DNA of 56,360 bases from Bacillota bacterium (GTDB lineage Bacteria; Bacillota; Clostridia; Peptostreptococcales; Anaerovoracaceae): NCBI GenBank assembly GCA_022770665.1, contig JALEHL010000043.1, positions 1 through 56,360 on the forward strand, given 5' to 3'. Within the stretch, counting starts at the first letter, position 1; every line of letters begins with the position of its first letter. The notes beneath the pieces were generated by a model. The model worked only from the letters and a program-made list of their open reading frames with translations, did no database searches and was not told the origin of the DNA. Below are positions 44,364-53,395 of this stretch, piece by piece. A program made the translations under genes and the position numbers.

Positions 44364-44400
44364 ATGGGTCGGCTGTCGGCACGACCAGATGGTCAGCTCC

Positions 44401-44481
44401 ATTCGGCAGGCAGCTTGATTCGGCAGGCAGCTTGATTCGGCAGGCAGCTTGATTCGGCAGGCAGCTTGATTCGGCAGGCAG
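44401..44481 (+). repeat. 17-base tandem repeat, 4.8 copies
   Basis: ATTCGGCAGGCAGCTTG repeats exactly at 44401, 44418, 44435 and 44452, with a 13-base partial copy at 44469-44481. It is non-coding, downstream of the aspS2 hairpin. Confidence 0.95.
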
Positions 44482-44551
44482 AGGCCGGGCCGTAATATTT
44501 TGCTGGAAGAATTGTCGTTTCCGGACCGTCTGAGGTTAGCAAAACTAACAT

Positions 44552-44746
44552 TCATCCATATTCCATGAAAAAAGTGCAAAAAGGTTGAATCACTTCCTTA
44601 ATGGAATACAGAATTTTACAAATACTGCATATAAATTCCATAAAACTGCGCTTTTATTTGCCTTTTTCCTTCCGTTCCATTTAAAATCGACCTGCCAGTT
44701 GGCGGCCATTCAACCTTTTTGACGAATTTTTCTAAGATATGGATGA
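44552..44746. repeat. MITE-like inverted-repeat element, copy 2
   Basis: 195 bases bounded by TCATCCATAT (44552-44561) and ATATGGATGA (44737-44746). A subterminal 14-bp perfect inverted repeat, CAAAAAGGTTGAAT near the left and ATTCAACCTTTTTG near the right, lies inside. It shares ends, GCAAAAAGGTTGA and size with the element at 39068-39254. Confidence 0.68.
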
Positions 44747-44849
44747 GTTGCATGGAACTAACCGGTTTTGCATTGGCCTTTTTTATAGAATTACAGAAGA
44801 TGGACGGATTACCAGCCCCCTATCGACATAATTCAACATAATTTGACTT

Positions 44850-45060
44850 AATTCGAAATTTCCGACAATGCGATACCGATCTCTCCCGCTCTTCATCGCC
44901 GCCTGCTTTCTGCGGTGTGTCTCCTGCCGCCGTTCCCATGGCCTCACAACGCCCACCCTGCCCCGACGCCCTGCTGGCCCTGCTGGCCTCCAGCCAGGTG
45001 CCCGAGACTTGTTTCCCCTGCTGCCCCTGCTGGTCCTGGCCGCCGATCTGAGGCTGCACG
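44850..45060. other. GC-rich non-coding patch
   Basis: CTGCTGGCC/CCTGCTG-type repeats make this stretch much richer in GC than its surroundings. Open frames on either strand give low-complexity products without ribosome binding sites; no gene is supported. Confidence 0.5.
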
Positions 45061-45089
45061 TTGACTTTTACGGCGGGGAACGGTATAAT
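45061..45089 (+). promoter_or_regulatory. Promoter of the D-aminoacylase-like gene
   Basis: TTGACT (45061-45066), a 17-base spacer and TATAAT (45084-45089), 38 bases before the start codon. No operator is evident. Confidence 0.85.
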
Positions 45090-45126
45090 TGGTTTAGCAA
45101 ATACGAGACAGACAGGAGGATTGACT

Positions 45127-46497
45127 ATGCTGGATTTACTGATTATAAACGGGACCTGCCCGGACTATAAGGCAGGAAAGATGATAAAAAAGAATGTGGG
45201 GATCCGGGACGGCAGAATTGTGTATTTGGAAGAACCGGCTGACGGCGCACCGCTGCCGGAAGCAGAAGAAGTCATTGATGCCGCGGGGAAAGTCGTATCA
45301 CCGGGATTCATCGATATCCATATGCACGAAGAAAATTTTGCCAGAGAGGGAAAAGACTATGTCATTTCCGAAATGATGCTGAATATGGGCGTCACCACGG
45401 CGGTGGGAGGAAACTGCGGCGTGCAGTATCAGACTCTGGCAGAATTCAAGAATGTACTGAAAGAGCACGGGGGAAGCCCGGTGAATTATATTATGCTTGC
45501 CGGGTACAACTGGTACCGGACCCAGCAGGGACTGGGACACTATGACAAGGCAAGTCAGGCACAGATGGACCAGGTCCGCAAAGAGATGAAGAAAGAACTG
45601 GCAGAAGGCGCCTGGGGCATTTCCTTCGGCATTGAGTACGATCCGGGCATTACATATGAAGAAATGCTTTACGCGATAAAGGCTTCCGAAGATCCGAATC
45701 ACCTGATTGCGGCGCACTATCGGGAAGACTGTATTAAGAATATTGATTCCATCACGGAAATGGTGAAACTGGCTTCCGAAATTCCGCAGAAGTTCCAGAT
45801 CTCTCACCTGAGCAGCTGCTCCGCCATGGGTTTTATGAAAGAATCTCTGGAGTGCATTAATGCGGCGATGGAGAAAAATCCTAGACTGAACTACGATACC
45901 TATCCGTACAACGCATTCTCTACGGAAATCGGCTCCGCCGTGTTTGAAGACGGATGTCTCGAAGGCTGGGGCAAGGATTACGACAGCATTCTGCTGACCG
46001 ATGACCCGTATAAGGGCGTTTACTGCAATGAGGAGATATTCCGCAAAGCCAGAGCAGAATATCCGAAGATGCTGGCAGTCGCGTTCGTCATGAATGAAGA
46101 GGAGATCGGAGAAGCAATCGCCAATCCGAACGGCATGGTCGCCAGCGATGCTATTATCAATCACGGCGGCGGTCATCCGAGAGCGGCCGGCACATTCCCT
46201 CGAGTTCTGGGGAAATACGTTCGCGAAGAGAAACTTCTGCCTCTGGTGGATGCACTCCGGAAGATGACTCTCGAACCGGCAAAACGGTTAGGTCTGGATA
46301 CCAAGGGACGTCTGGAGGAAGGCGCGGATGCGGACATCACGATTTTCGATCCGGACACTATCATCGACAAGGCGGACTGGACCCATCTGGAGGCGCCGGA
46401 GGGCATTGAATATGTGCTGATCGGCGGCAGGAAAGCCATTGAAAACGGAAAGAAAGTGAATGACCGTCTGGGCCGGTTTATTTCTTATCTGGAATAG
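45127..46497 (+). CDS. D-aminoacylase / N-acyl-D-amino acid deacylase family amidohydrolase
   Basis: 456 residues from ATG 45127 (ACAGGAGG upstream). Metal ligands fit the D-aminoacylase branch: His65 and His67 (DIHMH), the bridging Cys97 (GGNCG), His197 (AAHYR), His227 (ISHLS) and Asp341 (VASDAII). The enzymes hydrolyse N-acyl-D-amino acids or related dihydro compounds in the cytoplasm. The YfcC carrier downstream may import its substrate; a terminator separates the two. Confidence 0.88.
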   Translation: MLDLLIINGTCPDYKAGKMIKKNVGIRDGRIVYLEEPADGAPLPEAEEVIDAAGKVVSPGFIDIHMHEENFAREGKDYVISEMMLNMGVTTAVGGNCGVQYQTLAEFKNVLKEHGGSPVNYIMLAGYNWYRTQQGLGHYDKASQAQMDQVRKEMKKELAEGAWGISFGIEYDPGITYEEMLYAIKASEDPNHLIAAHYREDCIKNIDSITEMVKLASEIPQKFQISHLSSCSAMGFMKESLECINAAMEKNPRLNYDTYPYNAFSTEIGSAVFEDGCLEGWGKDYDSILLTDDPYKGVYCNEEIFRKARAEYPKMLAVAFVMNEEEIGEAIANPNGMVASDAIINHGGGHPRAAGTFPRVLGKYVREEKLLPLVDALRKMTLEPAKRLGLDTKGRLEEGADADITIFDPDTIIDKADWTHLEAPEGIEYVLIGGRKAIENGKKVNDRLGRFISYLE

Positions 46498-46549
46498 ACT
46501 GCAATACCAGACGCAGACATCACAGCACCTGATCCGCAGCGAAATACAG

Positions 46550-46596
46550 ATCCTGCAGATTCCCGCTTTGTAAAGAGAGAATCTGCAGGATTTTCT
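46550..46596 (+). terminator. Terminator after the D-aminoacylase-like gene
   Basis: ATCCTGCAGATT (46550-46561) pairs with AATCTGCAGGAT (46580-46591), followed by TTTCTT. Confidence 0.8.
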
Positions 46597-46658
46597 TATG
46601 CACTTTTTCGAGGGAAACAGGAAAATAATCCTATTTTGTGTAATATGCTAAAAAATTA

Positions 46659-46695
46659 TTTACAAAACCGACAAAAAAGTTGTATAATTATACAT
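46659..46695 (+). promoter_or_regulatory. Promoter with ArgR-box-like palindrome before a YfcC gene
   Basis: TGTATAATTATACA (46682-46695) is a perfect 14-bp palindrome that fits the ARG-box core TGNATWWWWATNCA. It contains the -10 (TATAAT, 46684-46689); a -35-like TTTACA/TTACAA lies at 46659-46665. Repression by an ArgR/AhrC-type regulator is plausible. Confidence 0.55.
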
Positions 46696-46782
46696 GACAT
46701 TATAGCGGTGCAGCGGTTCTTAACTGCGGAGAAACAGCTGCATTTTCATATTTGTTATGTATATGGAAAGAGAGGCAATTCT

Positions 46783-48189
46783 ATGGAAAAGCAAAAGAAA
46801 AAGTTTGCAGTACCACATGTGTACATCTTACTGCTCGCACTGATTCTGATTTTTTCACTGCTGAGCTATGTGATTCCTTCCAATGTGTATGATTATCATG
46901 ATATTACCATTGAAGAGACTGGTGCGACCAGAAGCGTTATTGACCCGGACACGTATCATGCAGTCGATAAGACCCCGGTTACGCTGATGCAGTTCCTGAC
47001 CGCAGTGCCGAGAGGTATGCAGGAATCCGCACAGATCATCTTCTTTATCTTTATTGTAGGCGGCGCAATGACTGTCCTGCAGGAGACCAGAGCCATTGAA
47101 GCCGGCCTGGGAAGACTGATTAAGGGACTGAAAGATAAATCGATTCTGATTATCCCGGTCGTAATGTTCCTGTTCTCCCTCTGCGGCTCCGTATTCGGCA
47201 TGGCAGAAGAGACGATTCCGTTCATTCCGATTTTCGTGTCACTGATGGTGGCATCCGGATTTGACAGTCTTACCGGTGTAGCCGTAGTTCTGGCCGGTGC
47301 AGGTTCCGGTTTCGCAGGTGCATTCATGAACCCGTTCACCATTCAGGTTGCACAGGGCATCGCAGAGATCCCTCTGCTGTCTGGTATCGGATTCCGTGTT
47401 GTAATGTATATCTGCTTTGTAGCGCTGACAATACTCATGGTAATGCGTTATGCATTAAAAGTAAGAAAGAATCCGCAGCTTTCTCCGATGTATGAAGAGG
47501 ATCAGAAGAGAGACGATGTTGCGGATATGGATGCGCTTCCTCCGTTTGGAACGAAAGAAAAACTGATCCTGGTTGTATTTCTGGCTTCTATCGTTCTGCT
47601 GATTTTCGGCGTAATCAAGAAGGGATGGTACATGGATGAGATCGCAGCGCTGTTCCTGGGGATGTCCATGATCGTAGCTGTAATCGGCAGACTGGGATTC
47701 AACAATTATGCCTTGACCCTCGGAAAAGGAATGGCTGACATTGCATCCGGCGCGCTGGTTGTAGGTTTTGCAAGAGGTATTCTGGTCGTTATGACCGACG
47801 GCAATATTCTGCACACGATTCTGCATGGCGCAGCAAGCCTGCTGTCCGGACTGCCTTCCATGATTTCTGCGATCGGCATGTACATTTTCCAGTGCCTGCT
47901 GAACTTCCTGGTACCTTCCGGTTCCGGACAGGCGGCTGTATCTATGCCGATCATGGCACCGCTGTCTGATCTGGTAGGAGTATCCAGACAGACTGCATGT
48001 ATCGCATTCCAGTTAGGTGATGGTATCTCTAACGTATTCACACCGACTTCCGGATACTTCATGGCAGGTCTGGCGCTGGCAAAGGTTCCTTGGTCCAAGT
48101 GGGCGAAATGGTTCCTGCCGATCATCGGACTGCAGTATCTGCTGGGTGCAATTTTCGTAATTGCTGCACAGGCAACTGGTTTACAGTAG
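46783..48189 (+). CDS. YfcC-family amino acid/peptide carrier
   Basis: 468 residues from ATG 46783 (AAAGAGAGGC upstream). About 11-12 membrane segments; conserved family motifs MAEETIPFIPIF, GAGSGFAGAFMNPFTIQVAQ, FLVPSGSGQAAVSMPIMAPLSD (the last near residue 385). The YfcC (C4-dicarboxylate anaerobic carrier/AbgT-like) family includes arginine/ornithine and other amino acid exchangers. The Arg-box-like site upstream hints at basic amino acids. Hairpin 48247-48289 and two small membrane-protein genes follow. Confidence 0.9.
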   Translation: MEKQKKKFAVPHVYILLLALILIFSLLSYVIPSNVYDYHDITIEETGATRSVIDPDTYHAVDKTPVTLMQFLTAVPRGMQESAQIIFFIFIVGGAMTVLQETRAIEAGLGRLIKGLKDKSILIIPVVMFLFSLCGSVFGMAEETIPFIPIFVSLMVASGFDSLTGVAVVLAGAGSGFAGAFMNPFTIQVAQGIAEIPLLSGIGFRVVMYICFVALTILMVMRYALKVRKNPQLSPMYEEDQKRDDVADMDALPPFGTKEKLILVVFLASIVLLIFGVIKKGWYMDEIAALFLGMSMIVAVIGRLGFNNYALTLGKGMADIASGALVVGFARGILVVMTDGNILHTILHGAASLLSGLPSMISAIGMYIFQCLLNFLVPSGSGQAAVSMPIMAPLSDLVGVSRQTACIAFQLGDGISNVFTPTSGYFMAGLALAKVPWSKWAKWFLPIIGLQYLLGAIFVIAAQATGLQ

Positions 48190-48246
48190 TATTTCTCGAT
48201 GACAAATGATGCGCATCATCTGCGCACATAACTGTATTCGGAAGAT

Positions 48247-48289
48247 AAGTGGCACCGCACAAACCGTCTGGGAAGCTGCGGTGCCACTT
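48247..48289 (+). repeat. Hairpin between the carrier and two small membrane genes
   Basis: A 13-bp perfect stem, AAGTGGCACCGCA (48247-48259) with TGCGGTGCCACTT (48277-48289), without a T run. It may partially terminate or set differential expression. Confidence 0.6.
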
Positions 48290-48344
48290 CCTGTATTCTG
48301 AAAGACTCAGAACTGGAATTTTCAACGGGAAAGAGGTAGAAAGA

Positions 48345-48599
48345 ATGTTACTGATCATGCTGGCACCCATCATTGTGTCGGTGGGCGTGCTGATTTTTGC
48401 TTTGCGGAAAGGTTTCAACAAGACTGCCCTGATCATTTCTGCTTCTGTGGCCATGGTCGCAGAGATGATGATCATGAAATATAATAACAGCTGGTATGCG
48501 TTTCTGTTCGCACTGACGGTGCCGTTGGCAGTCTGCTACGTGGTGATCTGTCTGTATCTGTCCGTAAAGGAAAACCGTATGAACGACAAGGAGGAATAG
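48345..48599 (+). CDS. Small membrane protein
   Basis: 84 residues from ATG 48345 (GAAAGAGG upstream). Three hydrophobic segments, no family recognised. The next gene starts directly after its stop, so the pair probably works together and may be a dedicated partner of the carrier upstream. Confidence 0.7.
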   Translation: MLLIMLAPIIVSVGVLIFALRKGFNKTALIISASVAMVAEMMIMKYNNSWYAFLFALTVPLAVCYVVICLYLSVKENRMNDKEE

Positions 48600-48908
48600 A
48601 TGAAAATCTTTGGCTATCTGATGATTTTAATGGTGATCCAGCTTTTTGTCGTGGGTTCCCAGATCCAGAGGGGGAATGCATCCATGGTTCCGGCTTTCTT
48701 CCTGAAAAAGATACCAGAGGAACAGCGTCCAATGTATTGCCGGTATTTCGGCAATCGTTTCCTGCTGCTGGCGATCATTGCAGGAATCTGCGCATGGCTG
48801 TCTCTGACAGCATCTGCTGTGACCCTGAATCCGGTTCTGCTGTTTGGAGCCGGGATTCTACTGGTCATTGTGCTGATCCTGATGGATACGAAACGGTTTT
48901 CAGCATAA
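48600..48908 (+). CDS. Small membrane protein, DUF3784-like size
   Basis: 102 residues; ATG 48600 abuts the previous stop, with AAGGAGGAA inside the upstream gene. Three membrane segments with a short basic loop (LKKIPEEQRPMYCRYFG). Function unknown. Confidence 0.7.
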   Translation: MKIFGYLMILMVIQLFVVGSQIQRGNASMVPAFFLKKIPEEQRPMYCRYFGNRFLLLAIIAGICAWLSLTASAVTLNPVLLFGAGILLVIVLILMDTKRFSA

Positions 48909-48929
48909 GAATCTGCATGGCGAAATCAA

Positions 48930-48971
48930 AAGACCGGACCGCGCCTCAAATGCGCGGACCGGTCTTTTTTT
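48930..48971. terminator. Terminator between convergent genes
   Basis: AAGACCGGACCGCGC (48930-48944) pairs with GCGCGGACCGGTCTT (48952-48966), one mismatch, followed by seven T on the plus strand. Confidence 0.85.
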
Positions 48972-49005
48972 GGGTGTGAGGTGATCTGACGGAACCGGAT
49001 CGCTT

Positions 49006-50432
49006 TTAATACTGGAAAACAGTCATCAGGATCAGTCCGGCCACTGCAACCGGCAAATAGACGATGACGACAAATTTTGCGGCTTCCTTCAGATATTTGA
49101 AGAAGTCTACCCCTGCCATGGTGGCCATGGCGTAGTTGATCCCTTCCCACGGGGCGATCCAGGCAAGCGTGCCGGTTCCCAGCGCATAAGCGGAAACAGC
49201 AGTCTGTCGGCCGATACCCAGAAGGTCGGAAAGCGGCGCCATGATCGGCATCAGAGTGGCGGCCAGACCGGACATGCTCTGTACAAACAGCATGGCCACG
49301 GAAGCTACTGCGAACATGATAAGAACGCAGAGCACTTTCGGCATATCCGTCAGCAGATTGTTCAGGTGATACAGGATGGTATCCAGCGTGTTGCTGTTCG
49401 TCAGAATTGCGGTGATGACACGAGAAGCACTGATCAGCAGCACGGCAGACAGAACGGAGGACATGCCTTCCAGAAACTTCTCAATGAGCTGGTTGATGGA
49501 AAGACCTCCCACCAGCGGGATGATAATGCCCATAAACAGGAAGACAGATCCGATTTCGTTGAACCACCAGCCATAGTTCAGCACGCCGTAAATGATCAGG
49601 CCGAATCCGCCCAGTACCATCAGAAGCACGAGGACGCCTCTGCCATTGATCCCTTCCAGATGATTTTCAGCCATCTTCTGATATTCTTCTCTTTTTTTAG
49701 ATCACTTTCATAGCAGACAGAAAGCTGCGGATTCTTCTTTACCTTGAATGCATAGTGGAGAATGTATGCAGCTGTGGCCGTCATCATGACGAACCAGAGG
49801 ATGATACGCGGCGCGATGCCGGACATCATCGGAAGATCTGCCAGCGCCTGCCCGATGCCGATATTGTACGGGTTGATGAATGCAGCGGAAGCACCGACCG
49901 AGACCGAAAAGTGGACGATCATCAGACCGACCATGGAGTCGAACCCCATGGTGACGGCCAGAGGAACCAGAACCAGGACGAAAGGAATGGATTCCTCGTA
50001 AATTCCAGCTGTCGCACCGGCAAGCCCGAACGCGTAAACGCAGATCGGAATAATGATATAGGATTTGCTTCCGAAACGGTTCACCAGGGAGTTGATGCCG
50101 CTGGTCACTGCACCGGTGGCGATGATCGCTGTCAGAGCGCCGGAGCAGATCATGATGAGAAAGCTGATATCCGATGCGTCAATAGCCCCTTCCATAAAAG
50201 CGGTCCATAAATCATCAAATCCCTGCGGATTGGAGTCTACATAGTGGAAGGAATCCGGATCGATCAGTTCCCGGGTATCGCCGCCAAGGGCATCGACCTC
50301 GACTTCATAGCGTTCGTAGGAACCGCCAGGTATGAAATAGGTGGCCAGAGCCAGAAGAATAATGATCACAACAACAATGGATAACGGATGGAGATTGGAC
50401 AGGAAGTCCCACTTCTTTTTTTCTGGTTTCAT
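49006..50432 (-). pseudogene. Frameshifted YfcC-family carrier
   Basis: Start ATG 50432 behind GGGAGGC. The first frame reads the N-terminal half (MKPEKKKWDFL, YEESIPFVLVLVPLAV, INPYNIGIGQALADLP) to about 49690, then goes out of frame. The second frame (from the same run) continues with the C-terminal half (MSGLAATLMPIMAPLSDLLGIGRQT) to 49006. The switch is at a run of seven A (seven T on the plus strand, 49692-49698); one extra base restores a single ~475-residue protein. It is a recent mutation, a sequencing error or a slippage site. Confidence 0.85.
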
Positions 50433-50476
50433 ACGCTTGCCTCCCAAAAAACATCAAATCTTCGCATAAAAAATAA

Positions 50477-50520
50477 AAATATTCACACTTTTATTGTATG
50501 AATATTTCTATTTATGTCAA
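50477..50520 (-). promoter_or_regulatory. Promoter with operator-like inverted repeat for the frameshifted carrier
   Basis: On the minus strand TTGACA (50520-50515), a 16-base spacer and TACAAT (50498-50493). The inverted repeat AAATATTCA (50477-50485) and TGAATATTT (50499-50507), spacer 13, surrounds the -10. A TGAATAT half-site is also found at the promoter of the other minus-strand YfcC gene. Confidence 0.65.
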
Positions 50521-50564
50521 GCAGATTTTCACGAGCCTGCATTTTTTTATTTAGTTTGAATGTT

Positions 50565-50933
50565 TTAATTCGTCTTTTTCCCCGGAGACAGTCGAGCATC
50601 GCGAATCTCCGCATGCTGCTTTCTGATGCCCGCTGCAATGACAGGGTCCGCAGCGATTCTGGCCCCAGCGAAGGAAAAGGCACGTATCACGATCGCCATC
50701 AGATCCCATGCGTCCTGTGAATTGACGGTTTCCATGGCGCTCTGGTCGTGCACGACCACGTCGTTCTCGCTCTGCAGCGCAATTTCCAGGTACACCGTCG
50801 GGCAGACATAGCTGACGTTTCCGATATCGGAAGAACCGGCACCCGGATATTCGTCTTCCGGAATGAATCCGCCTACACCGAGCTTTTCGAACTCAGCCTA
50901 GCAGACGCCGGTGAAAGCAGGCACATTGATCAT
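50565..50933 (-). pseudogene. Fragment of an M20-family amidohydrolase
   Basis: The frame carries only the C-terminal ~110 residues of an M20 (AbgB/HipO-like) peptidase, including GAGSSDIGNVSYVCPTVYLE and DAWDLMAIVIRAFSFAGARI. A TAG interrupts it after MINVPAFTGVC (codons near 50900), and the N-terminal two-thirds are missing. Its former role next to a YfcC carrier would have been hydrolysis of acylated amino acids or aminobenzoyl conjugates. Confidence 0.75.
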
Positions 50934-51005
50934 ATCATCTTGTTATCAACATTATAACATAGCAGGAACGAATGATAAAGTTCAAAAATGAATTGATGAA
51001 TATTT

Positions 51006-51839
51006 TTATTCCGAAAGCATTTCTTCGTATCTTTTCATTTCCGATGTGGTCTCTTCCGTGTAAAGCTCATAGATCTGCAGCAGCAGCGCGTTGCAGCATG
51101 CCATCTGCAGCACATAGGAATTAAAAAAGTTATCTGCAGATTCATTGAAGGCAAGGAAAAGGTCCGATTTCAGATGCCGGGCGGTGATTTCAGAATCCGT
51201 CAGCAGAAGGAGGCGGGCTTCCCGTTTTCTCGCAAAATCTGCAACCCAGACTTCGCTTTCCATCATGGTCGGGAATGCAGAGAGAAATACGACATCCTCG
51301 CTGCTCAGATGGAACAGCTTTTCCCGCATGGTCAGCCCCTCTTCGCAGACAGGAATGCAGTGAACACCCATGAGATTCAGATAATTCTTTAAAAACGTCA
51401 CGACCACTTCGTCGGAACCGAACCCTACCAGATACAGCGTGCGGGCCTGCATAATCTGTGTTGCCATCTCAGAAAGCGCGTTACGGTCCAGATGGTCTGA
51501 AAAACGGTGGATTTCCTCCGGCAGCGTTTCGAGATACCGGTTTACGATTTTTCCCTCACTGTCGTGGTCGATCAGTGCCAGAGAGGAATAAACCTTCTGG
51601 GTAGGAACATACTCCTTTTTGATGGTGTTCTTATATTCCAGAAAGCCGCGGAAGCCCAGCGCTTTGGCAAACCGCACCACGGCGGTGTCGCTGACGCCGG
51701 CCAGATCTGCCAGCTCGCCGGAGGACAGCAGCATGGACTGCTGATAATTATCAATGATATATTTCGCTACAATTTTTTCCTTGGCAGAGAGATCATCATA
51801 TTTGTCTCTGATCCTCTGCTTCATGGTTTCTTCATTCAT
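51006..51839 (-). CDS. RpiR/MurR-family transcriptional regulator
   Basis: 277 residues from ATG 51839 (GGGGAATC upstream). The HTH_6 domain (1-77, with SGELADLAGVSDTAVVRFAKALGFRG split over its helices) is followed by a SIS domain (about 110-260). The family senses sugar phosphates or, in degenerate cases, amino-acid-linked signals. It lies between two YfcC genes and probably regulates them. Confidence 0.9.
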   Translation of the reverse strand: MNEETMKQRIRDKYDDLSAKEKIVAKYIIDNYQQSMLLSSGELADLAGVSDTAVVRFAKALGFRGFLEYKNTIKKEYVPTQKVYSSLALIDHDSEGKIVNRYLETLPEEIHRFSDHLDRNALSEMATQIMQARTLYLVGFGSDEVVVTFLKNYLNLMGVHCIPVCEEGLTMREKLFHLSSEDVVFLSAFPTMMESEVWVADFARKREARLLLLTDSEITARHLKSDLFLAFNESADNFFNSYVLQMACCNALLLQIYELYTEETTSEMKRYEEMLSE

Positions 51840-51886
51840 TTTGATTCCCCATTTCCTATTCAGATATATCCTATCATACCACAAAA

Positions 51887-51916
51887 AAACAGCCGGGACA
51901 AATAGCCCGGCTGTTT
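51887..51916 (-). terminator. Terminator of the downstream YfcC gene
   Basis: AAACAGCCGGG (51887-51897) pairs with CCCGGCTGTTT (51906-51916); on the minus strand a T run follows. It ends the carrier gene at 51977. Confidence 0.88.
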
Positions 51917-51976
51917 TGGGATCATGTTTTTTTCTATGTTCAATTTCTGTCTGAAGTTTCGGCTTGTGGTCCCGGT

Positions 51977-53371
51977 TTACAGTCCCAGCACGATTCCTGC
52001 GATCATGAATACACACTGCAGGCAGAACATCATGACAAACAGCTTGGTGATGAATTTGTACCAGTGGCTCAGGGACAGGCCCATGATGCCACATTCCGTT
52101 GCTACTGCAGTAGGCCAGAACATATTGGAGAAACCGTCTCCGAACTGATAAGCCATGACGGACATCTCACGGGAAAGGCCAACGACGTCTGCCAGCGGCG
52201 CCATGATAGGCATCATAACGATGGCCTGCCCGGAACCGGATGGGATGAAGAAGTTGATCAGATTCTGCACGACTAGCATGCCGATGCCGGTGAGCGTCTT
52301 CGGCAGAGAACCTACCAGGTTTGCCAGATAGAATACAACGGTGTCGATGATGCCGCCGGTGGTCAGCACCATGGAAATGCCTCTGGAGAAGCCGACCAGA
52401 AGCACGCCGTACATGGTGGCCTTGGTGGATTCCACGAAGGTTTCCGCAATTTCATTGAGGCCCATCTTGTTGATTGCCGCTGTGATCAGCATGAAGATGA
52501 AGAACAGTGCCGCGATTTCTGTGAAGTACCAGCCCTGCTTGATGATGCCGACAACCAGAATGACGATCAGTGCGATGAAGCCGAGCATGGACAGCTTGTG
52601 GGCAGGGGTGAACGGGATGTTCATGCATTCTTCCCGTGTCATCATGCCGGTCAGATCTTCATGGTGACCATACATAATAGATTTGGTAGGATCTTTTTTA
52701 ATCTTATTTGCATAGTGCATGGTGTAGCCGACGGTCAGACACAGGAATGCGACGAAGGCCACACAGCGGAAAATGGTGATCTTAGTTTCCACCAGCGGAA
52801 CATCTGCAACAGCTGATGCGACACCGATGGTGAACGGATTGAGAATGGCTGCCGCGAAACCGGTGGCAACGCCCACGAATACGATCGCACCGCCGACAAT
52901 CCGGTCATAGCCCAGCGTGATGGCGATCACAATGAAGGCCGGCAGCAGTGCGTACGTTTCCTCATACATGCCGAAGGTGGTGCCTCCGATGGCGAAGAAG
53001 GTCATAAAGAGAGGAATGATCATCCAGTCCTTATTGCCGACCACCCGTAGCATGGCGCCGGTCATGGCGTTCAACGCGCCGCTCTTGGTCAGAACGTATA
53101 CGTAGGAAGATGCGAAGATAATGAAGAACATGATGTCTGCCGCATCCACGAATCCGTCAAACAGGCAGGTGAAGAATTCCCACGGCCCGACCGGATCTCC
53201 TTCTGCCGGAGCATATGTACCATCTACGACCAGCTCTCTACCCGTGGCATCATCCAGGGCTCTTTCATAAGAACCGGCCGGAATGATCCAGGTCAGGAGG
53301 GCGCAGATAATCATAATGCAGAAGATAATGACGAACCCGTTAGGTTCAAACTTCTTTTTTTTCTTTTCCAT
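51977..53371 (-). CDS. YfcC-family amino acid/peptide carrier
   Basis: 464 residues from ATG 53371 (AGGAGGC upstream). Eleven or twelve hydrophobic segments; conserved MYEETYALLPAFIV, ILNPFTIGVASAVADVP and FFIPSGSGQAIVMMPIMAPLAD. It is intact, unlike its minus-strand paralogue at 49006-50432. Substrate unknown; neighbouring RpiR gene and M20 fragment suggest amino-acid or dipeptide derivatives. Confidence 0.92.
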   Translation of the reverse strand: MEKKKKKFEPNGFVIIFCIMIICALLTWIIPAGSYERALDDATGRELVVDGTYAPAEGDPVGPWEFFTCLFDGFVDAADIMFFIIFASSYVYVLTKSGALNAMTGAMLRVVGNKDWMIIPLFMTFFAIGGTTFGMYEETYALLPAFIVIAITLGYDRIVGGAIVFVGVATGFAAAILNPFTIGVASAVADVPLVETKITIFRCVAFVAFLCLTVGYTMHYANKIKKDPTKSIMYGHHEDLTGMMTREECMNIPFTPAHKLSMLGFIALIVILVVGIIKQGWYFTEIAALFFIFMLITAAINKMGLNEIAETFVESTKATMYGVLLVGFSRGISMVLTTGGIIDTVVFYLANLVGSLPKTLTGIGMLVVQNLINFFIPSGSGQAIVMMPIMAPLADVVGLSREMSVMAYQFGDGFSNMFWPTAVATECGIMGLSLSHWYKFITKLFVMMFCLQCVFMIAGIVLGL

Positions 53372-53395
53372 ACAATTGCCTCCTAATTCATAATG

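Noticed and set aside
42847..44382. 511-codon minus-strand frame opposite aspS2
   Set aside because: Antisense shadow of a clear synthetase gene; no domain or start signal.
44820..45059. 79-codon minus-strand frame in the GC-rich patch
   Set aside because: Low-complexity Gln/Gly/Arg/Ser product without ribosome binding site.
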